Notes: generated from the sequence alone by a model not told the origin. 35,349 nucleotides of DNA from Defluviitaleaceae bacterium (GCA_009781625.1 WQVI01000010.1:1-35349), one strand, 5' to 3'; positions 15,330 through 24,138 are shown, counted from the stretch's first letter. Program-made: numbers and translations.

Positions 15330-15493
15330 TATACCAATATCCCACCAAAACAGTAACAAAAAAACGCAAGATTTTTGCATCAAGGCAAGGAAGCGACGAC
15401 GACGCGTGCCTAAAGGCACGCTAGGAGAAGCTGACGATGTCCTTGGTGCAAAAAGACAAGTTTTTGTTACTGTTTTGGTGGGATATTGGTATA
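15330..15493. repeat. Palindromic MITE-like element, copy 3 (164 bp, 33-bp perfect ends)
   Basis: The ends TATACCAATATCCCACCAAA... (15330-15362) and the exact inverse (15461-15493) match over 33 bp. The core holds GGCAAGGAAGCGACGACGAC, the hairpin GCGTGCC-TAAA-GGCACGC and TAGGAGAAGCTGACG, shared nearly base for base with the copy at 34246. It lies inside the hairpin-array region upstream of secA. Confidence 0.9.
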
Positions 15494-15524
15494 GAGCTAA
15501 TGCTTTCCCGGAAGATGAGAAAGT

Positions 15525-15543
15525 CGCCAGATGATGGCGGCTT
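15525..15543 (+). terminator. Weak terminator-like hairpin
   Basis: CGCCA (15525-15529), loop GATGA, TGGCG (15535-15539), then GCTTTTG. The stem is only 5 bp, so this is a weak candidate. Confidence 0.3.
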
Positions 15544-15578
15544 TTGTGCTGCGGTGGTTAATCGAACCTAAGTGACCT

Positions 15579-15629
15579 CGAGTTTAGTCGAAATCTTTAG
15601 CCGACTTTAGTCGGCATTTCCTTTTTTAT
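15579..15629 (+). terminator. Hairpin array unit acting as a likely terminator before secA
   Basis: CGAGTTTAGTCG (15579-15590) is followed by GCCGACTTTAGTCGGC (15600-15615) and a T-rich run ending CTTTTTTATC. This is the same hairpin type as the neighbouring arrays, but here with a T-tract. It sits just upstream of the secA promoter, so it should insulate secA from upstream transcription. The phrase ATCTTTAGCCGA also occurs in inverted form in the array after secA. Confidence 0.55.
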
Positions 15630-15639
15630 CAAAATAGGC

Positions 15640-15669
15640 TTGCATATGTATGGTGAAATCTGCTAAACT
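15640..15669 (+). promoter_or_regulatory. secA promoter
   Basis: TTGCAT (15640-15645), an 18-base spacer and TAAACT (15664-15669) form a plausible sigma-A promoter about 49 bases before the secA ATG. Confidence 0.5.
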
Positions 15670-15717
15670 AGATAAGGTGAATTAAATTACAAAAGAATCG
15701 AAAGATAGAGGTGCAAA

Positions 15718-18282
15718 ATGAGTGTTTTGAACAAGATATTTAAATCCTACAGCGATAAAGAGATTTCGCGGTTATTGCCTATTGTGAACAAAATTGAGGC
15801 TATGAGGCCCACCATGAAGGCCATGAGTGACGAGGCTTTGACGGCCAAGACGGCGGAATTTAAAGAGAGGCTTGCAAATGGCGAGACTTTGAATGACATA
15901 ATGCCAGAAGCTTTTGCGGTGGTGCGTGAGGCTATGTGGCGATGCCACGGCTTTGAGCATCATAGGGTGCAGCTTATTGGCGGCGTTGTGTTGCATCAGG
16001 GGCGTATTGCGGAGATGCGGACAGGCGAGGGCAAGACCCATACGTCGCTTTTGCCGGCGTATCTTAATGCGCTAACTGGCAAGGGTGTGCATGTTGTGAC
16101 GGTGAATGAGTATCTTGCCAGCCGTGACAGCGAGTGGATGGGGCAGATACACCGCTTTTTAGGCCTTACCGTTGGCTGTATTGTGCATGAACAAAAGCCT
16201 GACGAGAGGCGCGAGGCCTATAATTGTGACATTACGTATGCTACAAATAACGAGCTGGGTTTTGACTATCTTCGTGACAACATGGTTGTTTATGAAAGTG
16301 ACATGGTGCAGCGTGAACTTTCCTATGCCATCATTGATGAGATAGATTCTATTTTGATTGACGAGGCTAGAACGCCCCTTATAATTTCCGGTGCCTCCGG
16401 CAAGTCTACAGACCTTTACAAAGTGGCGGATAGATTTGTGCGCACATTAAAGAAGGGCCGCTTGTTAAATGAAGATGAGGCCTTAAACCCTCTTATGAAG
16501 ACAGAGCTTCAAGAAGAAGGGGATTTTGTTGTGGACGAGAAGCGCAAGACGGTTACGTTGACGCAAGAGGGCATTGATAAGGCGGAGCGCTTTTTTGCGG
16601 TGGATAATCTATCCGACCCTGATAATCTTGAGATACAGCATCACGTAAATAATGCCCTCAAGGCCAATTATAACATGCATCTGGACAAGGATTATGTTGT
16701 GAAAGAGGGCGAAATTGTTATTGTTGATGAATTTACGGGGCGTATGATGCCTGGCCGTCGTTATTCTGATGGTTTGCATCAAGCTATAGAGGCTAAGGAA
16801 AATTTGAATGTACAAAGAGAATCTAAAACCCTGGCGACAATTACTTTCCAAAATTTCTTTAACAAATATGAGAAAAAATCGGGCATGACGGGTACGGCAT
16901 TGACGGAAGAAGGCGAATTTAGAGATATTTATAAGATGGACGTTGTGGCTGTGCCTACAAATGTGCCTATAGCGCGTATTGACCAGCCGGATTTGGTATA
17001 TAAAACCGAGGCGGCTAAATATAAGGCTGTTATTGCTGATATCAAGGAATGTTTTGGCCGCGGCCAGCCTGTGCTTGTTGGTACGGTAAGCATTGAAAAA
17101 TCCGAGGAGCTTGCTGTTTTGCTAAAGCGCGCGGGTGTAAAATGTAATGTGCTTAACGCAAAATATCATGAAAAAGAGGCTGAAATTGTGGCGGATGCCG
17201 GCCTTAAAGGCGCCATTACCATTGCTACCAACATGGCGGGTCGTGGTACGGATATTAAGTTGGGCGAGGGCGTTGTGGCCTTGGGTGGCTTGAAAATTAT
17301 AGGTACTGAAAGACATGAATCTCGTCGTATTGACAACCAGTTGCGCGGCCGTGCTGGTAGACAGGGCGATCCTGGAGAATCTCGTTTTTATATCTCATTA
17401 GAGGACGATTTGATGCGTCTTTTTGCATCGGACCGCATAATGACTACGATGAATGCCTTAAAGATGCCTGATGATGAGGCCATAGAGAGCAAAATGCTGA
17501 CAAAGGCCATCGAAGGCGCGCAAAAGAAGGTGGAGGGCAACCATTTCTCCACGCGTAAGCATCTTTTGGACTATGACCGTATAATGAATGAGCAGCGCGA
17601 GATTATTTACGGCGAGCGTTATAAAATTTTGTCAGGCGAGGATATGAAGGAAAATGTGCTTACGATGACGAGGGAATCTATAGGGCGAGCCGTGGATTTA
17701 TATACCGATGACGATACTGAAATTCTTGATGTTGATGCTCTTAATAAGTATCTAGAGCCTAATTTGCGCTTAAAGCCATATAAAAAGGGTGAAAATGAAA
17801 GCAATAAAGATTTGAAAGCAAGAATTGTGGAAGATGCCATAAAGCTTTATAATAGGCGTGAAGCGGAATTTACAGCAGAGCGAACAAGGGAAATAGAGCG
17901 CATAATTATGCTGCGTGTGGTGGACCAAAAATGGATGGACCATATAGATGCTATGGACCAAATGCGCCAGGGCATATCCCTGCATAGCTTTGCACAGCGG
18001 GACCCGCTTACAGAATACCGCTTTTTAAGCTATGATATGTTTGACGAGCTTGGGCGTAATATACAAGATGATACCGTGAAGCATATGTTTAATGTGCAGG
18101 TTGGCACCCAGCCCCATCAGCGCGAGCAGGTGGCTAAGCCCCTTGCTTACAACAAGGATGGAAACGCGGCGAGGAAGCCGGTGCAGCGCAAGACGGATAA
18201 AGTAGGGCGTAATGACCCTTGCCCATGTGGTAGCGGCAAGAAGCATAAGAATTGCTGCATACACAAGCAGGCGGTTAGTTGA
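15718..18282 (+). CDS. secA: Preprotein translocase ATPase SecA
   Basis: SecA drives export of signal-peptide proteins through SecYEG. At 854 residues it has the full domain set: Walker A MRTGEGKT (about 100-107), helicase motif [21 protein letters not shown] near 210-230, [10 protein letters not shown], and [12 protein letters not shown] with [14 protein letters not shown] in the second motor domain. The helical scaffold and wing include [18 protein letters not shown]. The tail [16 protein letters not shown] is the zinc- and SecB/ribosome-binding motif. AGAGGTG precedes the ATG at 15718. It heads a run that leads to prfB, as in many Firmicutes. It is flanked on both sides by inverted hairpin arrays. 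Confidence 0.97.
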   Translation: MSVLNKIFKSYSDKEISRLLPIVNKIEAMRPTMKAMSDEALTAKTAEFKERLANGETLNDIMPEAFAVVREAMWRCHGFEHHRVQLIGGVVLHQGRIAEMRTGEGKTHTSLLPAYLNALTGKGVHVVTVNEYLASRDSEWMGQIHRFLGLTVGCIVHEQKPDERREAYNCDITYATNNELGFDYLRDNMVVYESDMVQRELSYAIIDEIDSILIDEARTPLIISGASGKSTDLYKVADRFVRTLKKGRLLNEDEALNPLMKTELQEEGDFVVDEKRKTVTLTQEGIDKAERFFAVDNLSDPDNLEIQHHVNNALKANYNMHLDKDYVVKEGEIVIVDEFTGRMMPGRRYSDGLHQAIEAKENLNVQRESKTLATITFQNFFNKYEKKSGMTGTALTEEGEFRDIYKMDVVAVPTNVPIARIDQPDLVYKTEAAKYKAVIADIKECFGRGQPVLVGTVSIEKSEELAVLLKRAGVKCNVLNAKYHEKEAEIVADAGLKGAITIATNMAGRGTDIKLGEGVVALGGLKIIGTERHESRRIDNQLRGRAGRQGDPGESRFYISLEDDLMRLFASDRIMTTMNALKMPDDEAIESKMLTKAIEGAQKKVEGNHFSTRKHLLDYDRIMNEQREIIYGERYKILSGEDMKENVLTMTRESIGRAVDLYTDDDTEILDVDALNKYLEPNLRLKPYKKGENESNKDLKARIVEDAIKLYNRREAEFTAERTREIERIIMLRVVDQKWMDHIDAMDQMRQGISLHSFAQRDPLTEYRFLSYDMFDELGRNIQDDTVKHMFNVQVGTQPHQREQVAKPLAYNKDGNAARKPVQRKTDKVGRNDPCPCGSGKKHKNCCIHKQAVS

Positions 18283-18286
18283 CTTG

Positions 18287-18394
18287 GGATGGGAGTGCCG
18301 AGTAAACTCGGCTAAAGATTCCGACTGAAGTCGGGTAAACAACGGCGGACTTTAGTCCGCAAGCCGCTGTCGGCTTTAGCCGACGAGGCACCCC
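18287..18394. repeat. Hairpin array with TAAA/TTTA loops, array 3 (after secA)
   Basis: The units are GCCGAGTAAACTCGGC (18297-18312), CCGACTGAAGTCGG (18321-18334), GCGGACTTTAGTCCGC (18345-18360) and GTCGGCTTTAGCCGAC (18369-18384). The array is bounded by GGGAGTGCC and GGCACCCCC, so its outer ends also pair. No T-tract follows, and genes downstream are closely spaced, so readthrough is likely. Confidence 0.85.
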
Positions 18395-18414
18395 CAATGC
18401 GCAGGGAGAGATGT

Positions 18415-18648
18415 ATGGGTAACGCAATAGATAAGCGCGGCATACTGGACGAAGAAGTCTTCGCATACAAAATCACCAAGGACAAAAAGGTTTTCATTTT
18501 GTACCACGGCAAACAAGTGACTACTTTAAGCGGAAGCAAAGCCGAAAAGTTTATTGCTGATATTTCTGATGTTGATGGAAAAGAAGCACAGTTGATTATG
18601 GCGAAGGTGACAGGAAATTTTAAGCGAGGCAACGAGAAAGGCCGTTAG
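18415..18648 (+). CDS. Small conserved protein of unknown function
   Basis: The 77 residues begin MGNAIDKRGILDEEVFAYKI and include HGKQVTTLSGSKAEKFI and EAQLIMAKVTGNFKRGN. I recall similar small proteins in several Firmicutes, without an assigned role. The ATG at 18415 is chosen because AGGGAGAG ends four bases upstream; the ATGs at 18397 and 18411 have no such site, and the latter stops at once. The protein is basic, soluble and has no cysteines. It lies nine bases before the DUF4405-like gene. Confidence 0.75.
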   Translation: MGNAIDKRGILDEEVFAYKITKDKKVFILYHGKQVTTLSGSKAEKFIADISDVDGKEAQLIMAKVTGNFKRGNEKGR

Positions 18649-18657
18649 GGAGATATT

Positions 18658-19104
18658 ATGAAATCTGCTTTGAGCAGCAAAAGCACTAAAATAATTGTTG
18701 ATGTATGCATGATTGTTTTCCTGGTTCTTTCTTTTGTGAGATGGGAAGGTGATCCAACCTTTCACTTTGTCGTAGGCGCTGGATGCACATTGTTTTTTGC
18801 CGCACATGTTTTTATACATCGTAAGTGGATAAAAGCCGTGACAAAATCATGCATGGCTGGGAAATTAAATAAATCGTTAAAATGGAAGTATGTAATTGAT
18901 ATGCTTTTACTTGTGATGTGGGGGATTGCTATTGCCACAGGCTTTCTTGCTATTGGCTCTTATGTTGGTGGTATAGACTGGATGTTTGTGTTTAGCAGAA
19001 TTCATGGGATTACATCCAGAATTGGCCTGGTTCTTATTGTTATCCATGTTATACAACATTGGCCGCAAATTAAATCATATTTTCCGAGAAAAAAGGTGGC
19101 GTGA
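18658..19104 (+). CDS. Four-helix membrane protein, DUF4405-like
   Basis: The 148 residues contain four hydrophobic helices: VDVCMIVFLVLSFV, FVVGAGCTLFFAAHVFI, VIDMLLLVMWGIAIATGFLAI and IGLVLIVIHVIQHW. The order of histidines (FHFVV, AHVFIH, RIHGIT, IHVIQHW) resembles the cytochrome b-like DUF4405 family, where paired histidines could bind heme. Heme binding is inference. The gene ends four bases before a GNAT gene's ribosome site and appears cotranscribed with it. Confidence 0.7.
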   Translation: MKSALSSKSTKIIVDVCMIVFLVLSFVRWEGDPTFHFVVGAGCTLFFAAHVFIHRKWIKAVTKSCMAGKLNKSLKWKYVIDMLLLVMWGIAIATGFLAIGSYVGGIDWMFVFSRIHGITSRIGLVLIVIHVIQHWPQIKSYFPRKKVA

Positions 19105-19115
19105 GGAGATGGGGC

Positions 19116-19595
19116 ATGATTAGGGCTATGAAGACATCAGATGTCCCACGCGTGGCCGAAATTCATATTTTTGGGCAACGCACAGCCTATAGAGGGCTTG
19201 TTTCGGAGGAATTTTTGTTTGGGAAAATGACTGTTGAAAAACGCATGGACTATTTCAAAAGTAATGGGGCCGAGGGATATGTATTTGATGATGGTGTTGT
19301 CAAAGGCTTTATAACCCTTGGGCCTTGTGAAGATGAAGATGGAGCAGCTTTCTTCGAGCTTTATAGAATTTTTGTAGACCCATTTATGCTTGGTGACGGC
19401 ATAGGTGTTAAGTTGGCTGCGTATTTTGAGGATATTGCCACGGAGAGGGGCTATAATGAAATTTGCCTATGGGTGCTGGAAGGTAATGTAAAAGCAAGGG
19501 CATTTTATGAAAAGTTGGGATACATAGAAGATGGCGCCAAAAGAATCTCTGGATATTTTAAGGTTTATGAGGTGCGATATATAAAAAGGATGTGA
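19116..19595 (+). CDS. GNAT-family N-acetyltransferase
   Basis: The 159 residues form a GNAT fold. Motif A is visible in LYRIFVDPFMLGDGIGVKLA, the acetyl-CoA pyrophosphate loop in its D-G-I-G variant, followed by CLWVLEGNVKARAFYEKLGY for motif B. The start MIRAMKTSDVPRVAEIH has the normal beta1 pattern. The ATG at 19116 follows AGGAG at 19104-19108; an upstream GTG at 19101 overlaps the previous gene and has no ribosome site. The substrate cannot be told. It lies directly before prfB. Confidence 0.85.
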   Translation: MIRAMKTSDVPRVAEIHIFGQRTAYRGLVSEEFLFGKMTVEKRMDYFKSNGAEGYVFDDGVVKGFITLGPCEDEDGAAFFELYRIFVDPFMLGDGIGVKLAAYFEDIATERGYNEICLWVLEGNVKARAFYEKLGYIEDGAKRISGYFKVYEVRYIKRM

Positions 19596-19599
19596 TGAA

Positions 19600-20716
19600 A
19601 TGTTAGAGCAATTTAGGGCAGAACTGGCCCCATACCGCGATAAACTAATTGAAATGGGGAGATCTCTTTGACGTTGCCGGCTTAGAAGCAAGGGCAGATA
19701 AATTGTTGGAGCAATCAGGGGCAGATGGCTTTTGGAATGACGCTGAAAATGCGCAAAAGGTCTTGAAAGAAGAAAAGGACTTGCGAAAAAAGGCGGAAAA
19801 TTTTCGTGGCTTGGAAGAGGCTTATGATGAGGCTCTTGTTTTGATAGAGCTGGCAGAAGAAGAGGGTGATGACACCCTTTTGTCGGATATAAAAAAAGCG
19901 GTAGCGGATTTTACGGCGGCTTATGAAAATTTGCGCACGGCTACGCTGCTTTCCGGAGAATATGATAAAAACAATGCTATATTGTCGCTTCACGCGGGGG
20001 CCGGTGGCACCGAGGCCTGCGATTGGGTTAGTATGCTGCTGCGCATGTATACCCGCTGGGCTGATGCGCGCGGATATTCTACTCAAATTTTGGATTATCT
20101 GCCCGGTGATGAGGCAGGCGTAAAGTCTGTTACCATGGAAGTTGTGGGCGACAGCGCGTATGGTTATCTCAAGAGCGAGAAGGGTATACATCGTCTTGTG
20201 CGGCTTTCGCCTTTTGATACAGCGGGCAAACGCCACACCTCTTTTGCGTCTTGCGATATTATGCCCGAAATTGAGGATGATGCGACAGTTGAAATAAACC
20301 CCGACGAATTGCGCGTAGATACCTTTCGCTCTTCCGGGGCAGGCGGCCAGCATGTTAATACTACGGATTCTGCCATACGCATAACCCATATTCCATCGGG
20401 CATTATTGTGCAATGCCAAAACGAGCGCAGCCAGCATAAAAACCGTGATGTGGCTATGAAGATGCTGCGGGCCAAGTTGCTGGAGCTTAAAAATGCGGAA
20501 AAAACCGAGCTTCTTTCAGGTGTGCGCGGCGAGGTGAAGGATATTGGATGGTCCAATCAAATACGTTCCTATGTATTTCATCCGTATAATATGGTGAAGG
20601 ATCATCGTACAAATGCCGAAATGGGTAATATAGGTGCTGTTATGGATGGTAGCATTGATATGTTTATCAATGCCTATCTTCTTTGGGCGACAGGCTCAAA
20701 TAAAGGGAGCGATTAA
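19600..20716 (+). CDS. prfB: Peptide chain release factor 2, with programmed +1 frameshift
   Basis: RF2 ends translation at UGA and UAA. The ATG at 19600 opens 23 codons ending CTT, then an in-frame TGA at 19669-19671 inside CTTTGAC. A +1 shift reads GAC next and continues as VAGLEARADKLLE to 20716, giving about 371 residues, the usual length. GGGGAG at 19656-19661 is the internal Shine-Dalgarno-like stimulator a few bases upstream. The stop-recognition tripeptide SPF (RLSPFDTAGKRHT) and catalytic GGQ (SSGAGGQHVNTTDS) are both present. The shift lets RF2 levels control their own synthesis: when RF2 is scarce, ribosomes pause at TGA and shift. Confidence 0.96.
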
Positions 20717-21088
20717 ATGAGTAATTTTGAAAGTGTAGTCCAAGTGCATTTGAAAGCTATAGCTGAAAGAGACCTTGCAGCCTTTGCGGAATTTCTGCAT
20801 CCGGCGCATAACTGCATAGTCATTCTCCCTAATGGCAGCGTGGTTGAGGGTTATGAAAATGTGCTTGATTTTCATAAGAATTGGTTTCAAGATTTGGATT
20901 GGCGGATGGATGTTGAAATTTTAGATAAGTTTGATGCTGATAATGTAGGGTATGCTTTGCTGGATGTTGCCTATCACGATTTGGACGAAGACAGAAATCC
21001 TTATGAAATGAAGTATTTTCTTAGTTTATTGTTTAGAAAAGTGGATGATAAATGGATTTTGATACGTGACCAAAACACGCTGAAATAA
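20717..21088 (+). CDS. NTF2-like (SnoaL/DUF4440-type) protein
   Basis: The 123 residues have the NTF2-like pattern. The first helices contain VVQVHLKAIAERDLAAFAEFLHP, then VILPNGSVVEGYENVLDFHKNWF and VEILDKFDADNVGYALLDVAY, and the final strands end WILIRDQNTLK. In such proteins the cone-shaped pocket binds or isomerises small molecules; the substrate here is unknown. The ATG follows the prfB stop without a gap, with AAGGGAGC inside the prfB end. Confidence 0.75.
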   Translation: MSNFESVVQVHLKAIAERDLAAFAEFLHPAHNCIVILPNGSVVEGYENVLDFHKNWFQDLDWRMDVEILDKFDADNVGYALLDVAYHDLDEDRNPYEMKYFLSLLFRKVDDKWILIRDQNTLK

Positions 21089-21101
21089 AATTGGTGTATA
21101 G

Positions 21102-21995
21102 ATGCAAGAAATTATCATAACACAAGATATAGCCGGGCAGCGCGCGGATAAGTTTCTTGCGCGCTATTTGGGTGCCGCGCCTAAGGCGTTTATACACAAG
21201 ATGCTGCGTAAGAAAAACATTGTGGTTAATGGCAAACGGGCAGAGGGCGCACGAATATTGCTTGTAGGCGATGTGGTGACGCTGTATCTTGCAGATGAAA
21301 CCATTGCAAAATTTACAAAGGTAAAGGTGGCGCATGAAGGGCCACTTGATGTTATCTTTGATGATGAAAGCATCATAATTGTAAACAAGCCTGCGAATTT
21401 GCTGACACAGCCTGATAGTGCTGATGGAGATTCGTTAACAGGTCGCTTGCGCTATCTTTACGCGAATGCAGACTTTGACCCTGTGGCTATAAACCGCTTA
21501 GACCGTAACACCACAGGCATTGTTTTGTGCGCTAGAAATCTATCTGCTGCACAAACTTTTTCTAAACTTGTCCATGACAGGCAAATTGAGAAGAATTATC
21601 TGGCCGTGGCACATGGAGAGATATCGCGGGAAATGCTGCTTGAAGGGCTTCACACTAAGGATGAGGCAAAAAATTTGGTGAAAATTGTTCCACGTGGAAC
21701 ATTGGGGAGCAAAGTTGTTACAAAAGTGACGCCCATGAAATATGACGGCGGGCGAGATGTGACTGTGCTGAAAATTGGCCTTGAAACGGGGCGTAGCCAT
21801 CAGATACGGGCGCATTTGGCTAGCATTGGACATCCCCTTGTAGGCGATTGGAAGTATGGGGGATATGGCGAATCGCGGCAGATGTTACATGCGTACGAGA
21901 TTGTTTTTGGTGAAGTTGAGGGTGGGTTGAATTATCTTTCCGGGATGGGATTTGCGGCACCACCGCCGGATGATATGAAAAAGTATATTGTTTGA
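21102..21995 (+). CDS. RluA-family 23S rRNA pseudouridine synthase
   Basis: The enzyme has 297 residues: an S4 RNA-binding domain (residues 1-60: QRADKFLARYLG, KNIVVNGKRA) followed by the RluA catalytic fold. NRLDRNTTGIVL (about 130) contains the catalytic aspartate, and EKNYLAVAHG and GRSHQIRAHLASIGHPLVGD are family motifs. It is closest in build to RluC/RluD, but the exact uridine cannot be read from sequence. It ends just before a REP-like hairpin. Confidence 0.92.
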   Translation: MQEIIITQDIAGQRADKFLARYLGAAPKAFIHKMLRKKNIVVNGKRAEGARILLVGDVVTLYLADETIAKFTKVKVAHEGPLDVIFDDESIIIVNKPANLLTQPDSADGDSLTGRLRYLYANADFDPVAINRLDRNTTGIVLCARNLSAAQTFSKLVHDRQIEKNYLAVAHGEISREMLLEGLHTKDEAKNLVKIVPRGTLGSKVVTKVTPMKYDGGRDVTVLKIGLETGRSHQIRAHLASIGHPLVGDWKYGGYGESRQMLHAYEIVFGEVEGGLNYLSGMGFAAPPPDDMKKYIV

Positions 21996-21998
21996 TAA

Positions 21999-22022
21999 CG
22001 GGCGACCACAGGTCGCCCCTAC
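21999..22022 (-). repeat. REP-like hairpin unit with GTAG foot
   Basis: On the minus strand this reads TGTAG followed by GGGCGACC-tgt-GGTCGCCC. A GTAG foot next to a GC-rich hairpin is the layout of REP sequences handled by REP-associated tyrosine transposases. Only one unit is seen, and no such transposase gene is in the window. It may also serve as a terminator for the RluA-type gene. Confidence 0.6.
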
Positions 22023-22026
22023 ATTT

Positions 22027-22035
22027 TGGTATAAT
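22027..22035 (+). promoter_or_regulatory. Extended -10 promoter of recU
   Basis: TGGTATAAT at 22027-22035 is an extended -10 box 27 bases before the recU start. There is no recognisable -35 box, which extended -10 promoters can do without. Confidence 0.55.
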
Positions 22036-22061
22036 TTGCTATAAAATGGGGGATGATATTG

Positions 22062-22601
22062 ATGGGTTTTTCAAATAGGGGGTTGAGGGGCTCTACATTT
22101 GAAGAAATGATAAATTTTACCAATGAGAGATATAGAAGTAATTCGTTGGCTATTGTGACGAAGGTGCCTACGCCCATTACGCCTGTTGCGATTGACAAGG
22201 AAAACAGGACGATAACGTTGGGGTATTTTGAAAAAAAGAGCACGGTGGATTATATTGGGGTGGTGCAGGGCATTGCGATATGTTTTGATGCCAAAGAGAC
22301 GCGGCAAAAGAACTTTCCTATAAACAACATACATCGCCATCAAATTGAATTTATGGAAGAATTTACGAAACAGAAGGGCATAGCTTTTATGTTGGTTAAT
22401 TTTGTGCTGTATGACCAATATTTCTTTTTGCCTTTTGTGCAGCTGAAGGGGCTTTGGGATGCGGCGCAGGCCGGTGGCAGAAAGTCTATGCCGTATGACA
22501 GCTTTGATAAAAAGTATATGGTGGAATATCGCGGGGGATATTTGCACTATTTGGAAGCGATTAATGTATATCTGGATGATATTGATACTAATCTCATTTA
22601 A
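22062..22601 (+). CDS. recU: Holliday junction resolvase RecU
   Basis: RecU cuts four-way junctions and modulates RecA in Firmicutes. The protein begins MGFSNRGLRGSTFEEMINFTNERY and contains the nuclease core KSTVDYIGVVQGIAICFDAKET, where Asp and the Glu-x-Lys-type residues bind magnesium, then HRHQIEFMEEF and FVQLKGLWDAAQ-GGRKSMPYDSF. The ATG at 22062 is chosen over 22053 because GGGGGAT at 22046-22052 is then at the right distance. Length 179 residues is slightly short for the family. The last codons (DTNLI) and the stop are encoded by the left end of the palindromic element at 22585, so the tail was probably replaced by insertion. Confidence 0.93.
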   Translation: MGFSNRGLRGSTFEEMINFTNERYRSNSLAIVTKVPTPITPVAIDKENRTITLGYFEKKSTVDYIGVVQGIAICFDAKETRQKNFPINNIHRHQIEFMEEFTKQKGIAFMLVNFVLYDQYFFLPFVQLKGLWDAAQAGGRKSMPYDSFDKKYMVEYRGGYLHYLEAINVYLDDIDTNLI

Positions 22602-22702
22602 AATCATAGACTGACTGCGCTTCCGCCAAAGCCGCACGCTTGGAGCGTTGCATGCGTTTTGGCTCCAGCTTGTCACTCCATGTTTTAAATTGAGATTAGT
22701 AT
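22585..22702. repeat. Palindromic element of 118 bp, related type
   Basis: ATACTAATCTCA at 22585-22596 and its exact inverse at 22691-22702 form the ends, with TTTAAAA continuing the pairing on both sides. The inner part pairs GCCAAA with TTTTGGC around GCACGC and GCGTTGCATGCG. Tip bases ATACTAAT resemble those of the elements at 15330 and 34246. The core differs from them. It overlaps the recU 3' end. Confidence 0.75.
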
Positions 22703-22707
22703 GAGTA

Positions 22708-22808
22708 GGGGTGTCGGGTAAACCCGACTAGAAGTAACGACTACAAGTCGGGATATTGGTTTGTAACCGTTACTTTTAGCCGGGTTTACCCGGCACGGCT
22801 TACCAAAC
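22708..22808. repeat. Hairpin array with TAAA/TTTA loops, array 4
   Basis: The units are GTCGGGTAAACCCGAC (22713-22728), CGACT-aca-AGTCG (22738-22750) and GCCGGGTTTACCCGGC (22779-22794). It shares GAAGTAACGACTACAAGTCG and the closing TACCAA with array 1 before purL, so these two are the same composite repeat with changed stems. Confidence 0.85.
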
Positions 22809-22833
22809 AAAAGGGGGAGAAGGAGCATGAGAC

Positions 22834-24090
22834 ATGTCCAAACTTACCCTTTTTTTGGTGGTTCTTTTGGTGGGCTTATCACTTGTGGCGTGTGGCGGGC
22901 AAAATGTCGCGTCTACGCCAATGCCGCTTCAAAGCGATGTTGCGGTAGCGGCTGTTACGCCTGTAAGAGATGAAATAGTGTCGCTTAATTTGCAAATTGA
23001 AATTGCTGATCATATACCTGCTATGTACGAGCCGCCTGAGGGGGCCTTTTTGGGGGCATATATCAAGAGGGACGCAACATTTGATAGCATAAGGGCCTTT
23101 GAAGATGATGTGGGTGTTGCCCATGCAATTTTTGCCTATACGATGGCTTTGGATGATGAATATCCTTTGCGGTGGGTTTTAGAAAATGTTGCCTTTAGCA
23201 AGGCGCCTTTTATTGTGGTTAATCCGCCGAAAGATGGCAGCATTTATGATATAGAACCTCTTGTTAATTTTGCTATGGAAGCCGGACGCTTTCATGCACC
23301 CATGTTTGTAAATTTGTTTCCCCTTGTGGATAACCATGGGTTTATACCTTCGGAATACATTGCATTTTTTCGCGAGGCGCGAGGTATTTTTGCGGAGTAT
23401 GCACCAAATGTTGCCTTTGTGTGGGGCTTTGATGCACAAAACATGACACAAGCGGCACAATTTTACCCCGGCAGAGATGTGGTGGATTGGGTGCATCTTA
23501 TAATTTACAATGATGTGGATGCAAACGGCGGATTTAAGGACTTTTTCACCTATATCAACTTTTTTTATTTTGCTTTTCAGCAAGAGGGGCCGTTGGCTGT
23601 GAGCGTGGCGGTGTCCCATTATACCTTGGAAAATAACAGCTATTTTACGCGGGAGGCTGCTGAGGAAATAGAGTATATTTATGGGCGCCTGCAAGATTAT
23701 CCGCGCATAAAGGCTATAATATATCGAAATTATAATGATTTGCAGGGCCGCGGCAATAAATATACGATAAACAGCGTGCGTGATATTAGTGAGGCCTATG
23801 CGCAAGCAGTATCGGTGCCGCATTTTCTCAATTATGTTAGCGACATAAGGCAGCCTGAGGCTACGACGATAAGGATACATTCTCCCTTTAGGGCTATCAT
23901 GCGAAATTCTTATTTTTATATACCCTTGCGTGCGCTGGTGTATGATGCGCGCTTTCCGTATCTTGAGATGCTTGAAGGCAGGGAAGTTGAGATTAACGGA
24001 GAGATGTTTTTTAAAATCGCGGATATCCATAGGGCTTCAGGGGCAGATTTTTTTGTAGATATGAGACAGTATCTGCTGGTTTTGCGATAG
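22834..24090 (+). CDS. Lipoprotein with a degenerate GH26-like domain
   Basis: The 418 residues begin with a signal peptide ending LSLVAC and so a lipid-anchored cysteine near residue 20. Residues 65-320 resemble glycoside hydrolase family 26 (beta-mannanase type): FLGAYIKRDATFDSI, APNVAFVWGFD and YPGRDVVDWVHLIIYND. The acid/base region, usually RxxHExN, reads MFVNLFPLVDNHGF, and the nucleophile region also lacks a clear glutamate, so catalysis is doubtful. It may bind glycans instead. The last 70 residues (YIPLRALVYDARF...VEINGEMFFKIADI) look like a copper amine oxidase N-like stalk domain. AAGGGGGAGAAGGAG precedes the ATG. Confidence 0.7.
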   Translation: MSKLTLFLVVLLVGLSLVACGGQNVASTPMPLQSDVAVAAVTPVRDEIVSLNLQIEIADHIPAMYEPPEGAFLGAYIKRDATFDSIRAFEDDVGVAHAIFAYTMALDDEYPLRWVLENVAFSKAPFIVVNPPKDGSIYDIEPLVNFAMEAGRFHAPMFVNLFPLVDNHGFIPSEYIAFFREARGIFAEYAPNVAFVWGFDAQNMTQAAQFYPGRDVVDWVHLIIYNDVDANGGFKDFFTYINFFYFAFQQEGPLAVSVAVSHYTLENNSYFTREAAEEIEYIYGRLQDYPRIKAIIYRNYNDLQGRGNKYTINSVRDISEAYAQAVSVPHFLNYVSDIRQPEATTIRIHSPFRAIMRNSYFYIPLRALVYDARFPYLEMLEGREVEINGEMFFKIADIHRASGADFFVDMRQYLLVLR

Positions 24091-24138
24091 ATTTCGCTAA
24101 AACGTAAGGCGGCTGTAATGAAAACGTAAAGCTGCTTT

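Noticed and set aside
23179-24030. 283-codon open frame antisense to the GH26-like lipoprotein
   Set aside because: Shadow frame with no ribosome site and no domain. The plus strand has a clear signal peptide and conserved blocks.
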